From assembly GCA_947380655.1 (NCBI GenBank), contig CANCRX010000027.1, forward strand, positions 1-38,466: DNA of 38,466 bases, given 5' to 3'. This DNA comes from Alcaligenaceae bacterium (GTDB lineage Bacteria > Pseudomonadota > Gammaproteobacteria > Burkholderiales > Burkholderiaceae_B). The translations under genes were made by a program, and so were the position numbers. The notes below the pieces were generated by a model. It had not been told where the DNA came from. It did no database searches and saw only the letters and a program-made list of their open reading frames with translations. This document shows, one piece after another, positions 33,960 to 38,466 of this stretch; positions within the stretch are counted from its first letter, which is position 1, and each line of letters opens with the position of its first letter.

Positions 33960-34712
33960 TTAAAGATCAACCCTTCTGGAGGCAAGGACAATATCGCCTT
34001 CAAGAACTCTGACGGTGACTGTTCGCGCCTCAAAACCTGCTGGCAAAGCCAGCATTCCCTGACTGCGCTGAAACTGCTCAAAATCCAGCTTTAACAAATC
34101 CGCAAACGCATCCTTGACTGCGCTGGGTGCTGGCTGAGCCTGTGCGCTGCCAGGATTGGGCACATTGGCGGGTGCGGCAGACTGCAAAGGACTCAGTACA
34201 TAGGTCGCGTCCTTGTTATTTTCGCGTCCGCTCGCAATAAACTCCAGGCGGCCATTGAAGCGCTCACCTGGCTTGCCGCTTCGCATCAGCAACACCCGGT
34301 AAGACAGTGCATGGCCTTGCACCGCGATATCCACTGCACGTAAATCAATCGATCCCTGTGGTCCAGGCGGCAAAAGCTGCTCATAGAAGGCGAGCTGATC
34401 TTTTAATTTTCCCAGATCAGTTTGGCTGATAGACAAGTTTTTTTCGAGCTCAGCGCGTGCCGCACGCTCGATCAACACCTCGCCCTGCGCCTGTTCTATG
34501 CGGGACTGGGCTGCCTGCAGTTGCAGTTCAAACTCGCCACGCGCAACGGACTGCGCCATGCGGTCTGAGCGCAATTGCAGCGCCGCAGACTCTGCTCCGG
34601 GGCGTTGTGCAATGAACGCCCCCATTAACGCCCCAACGCCCACCAGCAGGAGCGCTGCAGCGAACCAGGCAATCAGCGTGGCGCGCAGCGACGCAGTCGC
34701 GGGAACTCGCAC
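33960..34712 (-). CDS. DUF6776 membrane-anchored coiled-coil protein
   Basis: This 250-residue protein has a transmembrane helix (about residues 12-33), a coiled coil (about 45-110: LRSDRMAQSVARGEFELQLQ, ERAARAELEKNL) and a C-terminal beta-rich domain with GQGxDL-like turns and a Pro/Ala linker. It resembles the DUF6776 family, found beside erpA and argC in Burkholderiales. Its function is unknown; location at the inner membrane, facing the periplasm, is likely. The start codon (GTG) follows argC with almost no gap. Confidence 0.8.
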   Translation of the reverse strand: MRVPATASLRATLIAWFAAALLLVGVGALMGAFIAQRPGAESAALQLRSDRMAQSVARGEFELQLQAAQSRIEQAQGEVLIERAARAELEKNLSISQTDLGKLKDQLAFYEQLLPPGPQGSIDLRAVDIAVQGHALSYRVLLMRSGKPGERFNGRLEFIASGRENNKDATYVLSPLQSAAPANVPNPGSAQAQPAPSAVKDAFADLLKLDFEQFQRSQGMLALPAGFEARTVTVRVLEGDIVLASRRVDL

Positions 34713-34713
34713 C

Positions 34714-35775
34714 TTAAGGCAGGATCGCGACTTGATTCAGACCCGTAGTCTCAGGCAAACCGAACATCAGATTCATATTTTGAATCGCCTGACCCGCAGC
34801 ACCTTTGACCAGATTATCTTGAACCACCAGAATAATCAGTCGATCGCCATTACCTGGACGCTGTAATGCGATCCTCAAGGTATTGGAGGCTCTTACTGAA
34901 CGCGTCTCTGGCAGACTGCCTGCAGGCATCACGTCCACAAAGGGCTCATTGGCATAACGCGCCTCAAAAAGAGCCTGAAAATCGATATCCCGTGCTTCAG
35001 GGAGGATCCGCGTGTAGAGGGTGCTAAACATGCCACGAATCATCGGTACCAAATGCGGTACAAAAGTCAGTCCCACGTCACTGCCGGCTAACAGATCGAG
35101 CTGGGCTTTAATCTCGGGGTGATGACGATGCCCAGCCACACCGTAGGCTTTGAAGTTATCACTAGCCTCAGAAAAAAGTGTCGAGACCTCCGCTTTACGT
35201 CCAGCACCGCTTACCCCTGATTTAGCGTCAGCAATAATGTCTGTCGTGTCGATCATTGGCACACCACCCAGCAAAGGAGCCAGGCCAAGCAGCACTGTCG
35301 TGGGATAGCAACCTGGATTACCCACGACTTGAGCCTTTGCAATAGCGGCCCGGTTCAGCTCAACCAAGCCATAGGCGGATTCAGCCAGCACCTCGGGGCA
35401 GGTATGAGGGATTTTGTACCACTGCTCAAAAACTTTAATGTCCTGGAGACGAAAATCTGCGGCCAGGTCAATTACGCGAACACCTGCCGCTAACAACTCT
35501 TGAGCCTGAGCCATCGCCACGCCATGCGGGGTTGCGAAAAACACGACATCGCAGTCTGTGAGCTTGGCTTTGTCAGGCGAAGAAAATGCCAGATCAATGT
35601 GACCACGCAAATTAGGAAACATCTCGGCAACTGGCATGCCATCCTCTTTACGCGACGTAATAGAGGTCAGCTGAGCATTGGGGTGCTGGGCCAGCATACG
35701 AAGCAACTCGACACCGGTATAGCCCGTGCCACCGACAATACCGACCTTAATACGTGTTGAAGATGCATTTGACAT
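34714..35775 (-). CDS. argC: N-acetyl-gamma-glutamyl-phosphate reductase
   Basis: This 353-residue enzyme makes N-acetylglutamate semialdehyde in arginine synthesis. The Rossmann loop is KVGIVGGTGYTGVELLR (residues 10-26), and the catalytic Cys156 sits in GNPGCYPTT. GAGRKAEVSTLFSE and YGVAGHRHHPEI are also family markers. Length and motifs are normal. It is followed directly by the DUF6776 gene. Confidence 0.97.
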   Translation of the reverse strand: MSNASSTRIKVGIVGGTGYTGVELLRMLAQHPNAQLTSITSRKEDGMPVAEMFPNLRGHIDLAFSSPDKAKLTDCDVVFFATPHGVAMAQAQELLAAGVRVIDLAADFRLQDIKVFEQWYKIPHTCPEVLAESAYGLVELNRAAIAKAQVVGNPGCYPTTVLLGLAPLLGGVPMIDTTDIIADAKSGVSGAGRKAEVSTLFSEASDNFKAYGVAGHRHHPEIKAQLDLLAGSDVGLTFVPHLVPMIRGMFSTLYTRILPEARDIDFQALFEARYANEPFVDVMPAGSLPETRSVRASNTLRIALQRPGNGDRLIILVVQDNLVKGAAGQAIQNMNLMFGLPETTGLNQVAILP

Positions 35776-35923
35776 GGTTAAAGCCCTCAGTGCATTGCCC
35801 CGCTCGAGTCGGGTCTTAGTGAATGTGATATGGATGAATTATCCCACGACCCGATACTGCTGATCGGATCTTAGAGAGAAACTCATACAGAAACTTATAC
35901 AGAAACGAAATGACAAAACAATA

Positions 35924-35953
35924 ACAAAAAGGCCGCTTGCGCGGCCTTTTTGT
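35924..35953 (-). terminator. Rho-independent terminator after rpsI (bidirectional shape)
   Basis: AAAAAGGCCGCTTGCGCGGC followed by CTTTTT forms a GC-rich hairpin (GGCCGC/GCGGCC) with A- and T-runs on both sides. It ends rplM-rpsI on the minus strand and could also act on plus-strand transcripts. Confidence 0.92.
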
Positions 35954-35989
35954 GAGAGGCCCAAACTCCAGGCCCCTGTCGAAAAACAA

Positions 35990-36382
35990 TTAACGCTTGC
36001 TGAACTGTTTCCGACGACGTGCCTTGTGGAAGCCGACTTTTTTACGTTCGACTTCACGGGCATCACGCGTAACCAAACCAGCTTTTGAAAGCGTTGGCTT
36101 GAGTGTTGCGTCATAGTCGATCAGTGCACGGGTAATACCGTGACGAACCGCACCAGCTTGACCGCTCTCGCCGCCACCGTGCACGTTGATATGAAAATCA
36201 AACGATACGAGGTGACCGGTGAGATCGAGCGGCTGACGCACGACCATACGACCTGTTTCGCGAGCAAAGTATTCGTCAACGGGCTTGCCATTGACAACAA
36301 TCTTGCCTGCGCCTTTTTTCATGAAGACACGTGCCACCGAAGTCTTGCGGCGGCCGGTACCGTAATTCCAATTACCGATCAT
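35990..36382 (-). CDS. rpsI: Ribosomal protein S9
   Basis: This 130-residue small-subunit protein shows NYGTGRRKTSVARVF and the C-terminal GFHKARRRKQFSKR tail, which reaches the decoding site. It follows rplM by five bases, as in nearly all bacteria. Confidence 0.98.
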   Translation of the reverse strand: MIGNWNYGTGRRKTSVARVFMKKGAGKIVVNGKPVDEYFARETGRMVVRQPLDLTGHLVSFDFHINVHGGGESGQAGAVRHGITRALIDYDATLKPTLSKAGLVTRDAREVERKKVGFHKARRRKQFSKR

Positions 36383-36387
36383 GGCGC

Positions 36388-36822
36388 CTATCCTTTGAGT
36401 TCGAGGGTCTGTGGCTGTTGAGCAGAATGAGGATGCTCAGCACCCGCATAGATCTTCAGCTTTTTAATCATTGCATAACCCAGGGGGCCTTTAGGCAACA
36501 TGCCCTTGACGGCCTTCTGGAATGCACGACCCGGAAAACGCTCTTGCATCTTGGTGAAATTGGTTTCACGAATGCCGCCTGGATAGGTCGTGTGACGGAA
36601 ATATTTTTTGTCTTGCGACTTGTTTCCGGTAACGATGATATCGGCTGCATTGATGATGACGATGTAATCGCCAGTATCAACGTGAGGCGTGAATTCTGGT
36701 TTGTGCTTACCGCGCAAACGGTGTGCGACTTCGCTGGCCACACGACCAAGGACTTTGCCCTTGACGTCAATCACGAACCAGTCACGTTGGACTTCATGCG
36801 GCTTGGCCACAAATGTCTTCAT
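36388..36822 (-). CDS. rplM: Ribosomal protein L13
   Basis: This 144-residue large-subunit protein has WFVIDVKGKVLGRVASEVAH, GDYIVIINA and MLPKGPLGYAMIKKLKIYAG, all standard. AGGA lies a few bases upstream of the ATG. It is the first gene of rplM-rpsI and has a structured leader. Confidence 0.98.
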   Translation of the reverse strand: MKTFVAKPHEVQRDWFVIDVKGKVLGRVASEVAHRLRGKHKPEFTPHVDTGDYIVIINAADIIVTGNKSQDKKYFRHTTYPGGIRETNFTKMQERFPGRAFQKAVKGMLPKGPLGYAMIKKLKIYAGAEHPHSAQQPQTLELKG

Positions 36823-36844
36823 GATGGAATCCTAAATTTTACCC

Positions 36845-36890
36845 ATCGGGACCATCCCGATAAGCCTCTGAATCACAGGGAACATCCCTG
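36845..36890 (-). promoter_or_regulatory. Candidate rplM leader: two matched hairpins
   Basis: Two perfect hairpins lie 22-70 bases upstream of rplM: ATCGGGA/TCCCGAT (36845-36861) and CAGGGA/TCCCTG (36876-36890), each with a 3-base loop. On the minus strand both share GGGATGNTCCC. This repeated motif could be an L13 autoregulatory site; such leaders are known for L13 in other bacteria. Confidence 0.5.
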
Positions 36891-37013
36891 CGACGTATCC
36901 CCACAAAAATAATCAAACTACCCTCGCCAAAGCGTTATTAACCGCCCGTGCTTAGATGGTGCTCAAAACTAGTGCTTAGAAAATTTTTGCAGGAAAGCCC
37001 GACATTCTACAAT

Positions 37014-37047
37014 AAAAAACGGATGCAAGCCAAATTGGCAGCATCCG
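37014..37047 (-). terminator. Rho-independent terminator after the TRAP receptor gene
   Basis: On the minus strand CGGATGC ... GCATCCG encloses an inner TGCCAA/TTGGC pairing, and the stem is followed by six T. It lies about 50 bases after the TRAP gene stop. Confidence 0.85.
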
Positions 37048-37095
37048 CTGAACCCCAAACACCCCGTCCAGACTGGCCCGGGAGGTATTTTTGGT

Positions 37096-38193
37096 TTATT
37101 TCTGGCGTGAAAGCGCCGCGCCCAGATACTGGTCGTAGGCGGCTTCTGCAACACGGAACCATGGCACGAGCTGGTCGCGATAACCCATGTAATTGTCGTA
37201 AATGGCCTTGAAACGTGGGTTTTTAGCATTCACCTCAGCGTAAACCTTTTGCGAAGCCTCCCAGGAAGCATCCATGACCGCACGTGGAAATGCGCGTAAC
37301 TGGGTACCCTGACCGATCAAACGACGCAGGGCGATCGAATTCAGGTTGTCATAACGCGCCGTCATGGAAATCGTGCAAGCACGGGTGGCAGCATCAATGA
37401 TGACTTGATAGGCTTTTGGCAGTTTTTCGTATTCGCCCTGATTAACGTACAGGGAGGTCTGCGCACCACCCTCCCACCAGCCGGGGTAGTAGTAGTACTT
37501 AGCGACTTTGGCGAAACCGAGTTTTTCATCGTCATAGGGACCGACAAACTCCACCGCATCTAGTGTGCCTTTCTCGAGCGCAGGGTAAATGTCGCCGCCC
37601 GCGAGCTGCTGGGGCACTACGCCCATACGTGAAAGAACTTCACCAGCAAAACCAGCCGTACGCATTTTCAGACCCTTGAGGTCTTCTGGCGTCTTGATTT
37701 CCTTACGATACCAGCCACCCATCTGGGTGCCGGTGTTACCCAAAGGAAAGTTCACAATGCTGAAATCCTTGTACAGATCACGCATCAATTTCATGCCGTC
37801 GCCTTCCCACATCCAGGCGTTCATCTGGCGGGCATTCAGGCCAAACGGTACGGCCGTATCAAAAATGAGTGCAGGATCTTTGCCGTAATAATAGTAGCCA
37901 CTCGAGTGACCCATTTCGACGGTGTTTTTCTGCACAGCATCCAGCACCTGCAGAGGAGGCACAATCTCGCCAGCAGGAAATATGCGTACATTGAACTTGC
38001 CGTTTGTGGATTCGTTAACGTATTTTGCGAATTGCTCGCTACCACCGAACAGCGTATCAAGACTGCGGGGAAAGCTTGAGGCCAGACGCCAGTTGAGGGT
38101 CGGTGCGTCTTGCGCAAATACTGGGGCTGCAACAGCAGCGGTGCCTGCAACGGCACCAACACTGGCTTTTTTGAGGAATGAACGACGTTGCAT
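37096..38193 (-). CDS. TRAP transporter substrate-binding protein (DctP family, TakP-like)
   Basis: This 365-residue periplasmic receptor starts with a twin-arginine signal (QRRSFLKKASVGAVAG...FAQ). It has WRLASSFPRSLDTLFGG, GLKMRTAGFAGEVLSRMG and LDAVEFVGPYDDEKLG, close to TakP-type receptors that bind 2-oxo acids; the Arg in MRTAGFAGE normally holds the carboxylate. No DctQM membrane partners are in the window. The ATG at 38193 was chosen because it begins the signal; the frame is open for 22 codons before it. Confidence 0.93.
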   Translation of the reverse strand: MQRRSFLKKASVGAVAGTAAVAAPVFAQDAPTLNWRLASSFPRSLDTLFGGSEQFAKYVNESTNGKFNVRIFPAGEIVPPLQVLDAVQKNTVEMGHSSGYYYYGKDPALIFDTAVPFGLNARQMNAWMWEGDGMKLMRDLYKDFSIVNFPLGNTGTQMGGWYRKEIKTPEDLKGLKMRTAGFAGEVLSRMGVVPQQLAGGDIYPALEKGTLDAVEFVGPYDDEKLGFAKVAKYYYYPGWWEGGAQTSLYVNQGEYEKLPKAYQVIIDAATRACTISMTARYDNLNSIALRRLIGQGTQLRAFPRAVMDASWEASQKVYAEVNAKNPRFKAIYDNYMGYRDQLVPWFRVAEAAYDQYLGAALSRQK

Positions 38194-38280
38194 TCGGAGT
38201 CTCCAGACAAAATGATGCGGGCATCTGAGGCCCGTTGGAGTGGATATTACACCCCTCAATACCTTAAGGGAGAGGTTTCG

Positions 38281-38326
38281 CGCAGAATGGGATTCATGGT
38301 TTTCACCTAGTCGGCCCCATTCTGCG
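38281..38326. repeat. Perfect 11-bp inverted repeat
   Basis: CGCAGAATGGG (38281-38291) and CCCATTCTGCG (38316-38326) are inverted copies around a 24-base loop, between the TRAP gene and the next minus-strand gene. There is no T-run, so it may be an operator or a Rho-type processing hairpin. Confidence 0.6.
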
Positions 38327-38355
38327 TGCCAATAGCGATTTCAAATTAACGTCGA

Positions 38356-38466
38356 TCAAGTTCCTGCGATGGACATTTGCTCAATCAAGATCGAACCGGT
38401 GGTTTTGCTGCCACGATTGATCGTATCTGCCCCGATCGCAACTATCTGACGGAACATGTCCTTGAG
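38356..38466 (-). CDS. C-terminal fragment of an unidentified protein
   Basis: The last 36 codons of a minus-strand gene enter from the right edge and stop at 38356. The visible end contains MFRQIVAIGADTINRGSKT and SILIEQMSIAGT. The frame runs cleanly to the edge with coding-like composition, but I do not recognise the family. Confidence 0.45.
   Translation of the reverse strand, partial: LKDMFRQIVAIGADTINRGSKTTGSILIEQMSIAGT

Overview
The window looks like chromosomal DNA of a betaproteobacterium of the Burkholderiales, most likely Alcaligenaceae-like. The evidence is two Bug/TctC-type orphan tricarboxylate receptors, a TakP-like TRAP receptor, and two conserved blocks: glyA-nrdR-ribD-ribE, and tyrS / M23 peptidase-anmK next to erpA-DUF6776-argC and rpsI-rplM. 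I assign taxonomy from gene content and order only; no rRNA is present.

Layout. (1) 1-9122: a catabolic island. Ten minus-strand genes run leftwards from 7811: a thiolase-like protein, its DUF35 partner, a tandem EthD-like protein, a metallo-beta-lactamase-fold hydrolase, a Bug receptor, a fused two-domain CoA-transferase, three subunits of a split nitrile hydratase / thiocyanate hydrolase-like enzyme, and a class III CoA-transferase cut by the window edge. A divergent acetamidase/formamidase gene starts at 8013. Read together, the genes suggest uptake of an organic acid or nitrile, nitrile to amide (hydratase), amide to acid (amidase), acid to acyl-CoA (CoA-transferases) and carbon-carbon cleavage (thiolase-like/DUF35). 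This order is inference. (2) 9356-12545: an SbmA/YddA-type ABC transporter and a convergent serine hydrolase lipoprotein. (3) 12546-17770: an accessory region with a HEPN/MNT toxin-antitoxin pair and a vapBC pair among two families of direct repeats, then a GNAT acetyltransferase, a patatin-like lipoprotein, and about 700 bases without a convincing gene but rich in inverted repeats. (4) 17771-21896: tRNA-Ser(GGA), a second Bug receptor coupled to a gamma-glutamyltransferase homologue, and a Fic-like protein lacking the canonical catalytic His. (5) 22018-29590: housekeeping genes ribE, ribD, nrdR, glyA and tyrS, then divergently an M23 peptidase and anmK. (6) 29587-33359: two coupled Tat-exported sulfatase paralogues with atypical active-site motifs. 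(7) 33373-38466: erpA, a DUF6776 protein, argC, rpsI and rplM with a two-hairpin leader, a TRAP receptor, and the tail of an unidentified gene.

The most interesting material is the split, His-tagged cobalt-type hydratase embedded in a CoA/thiolase operon, the repeat-bounded toxin-antitoxin island, the paired sulfatases with CSASR and CTSSR motifs, and the His-less Fic protein.
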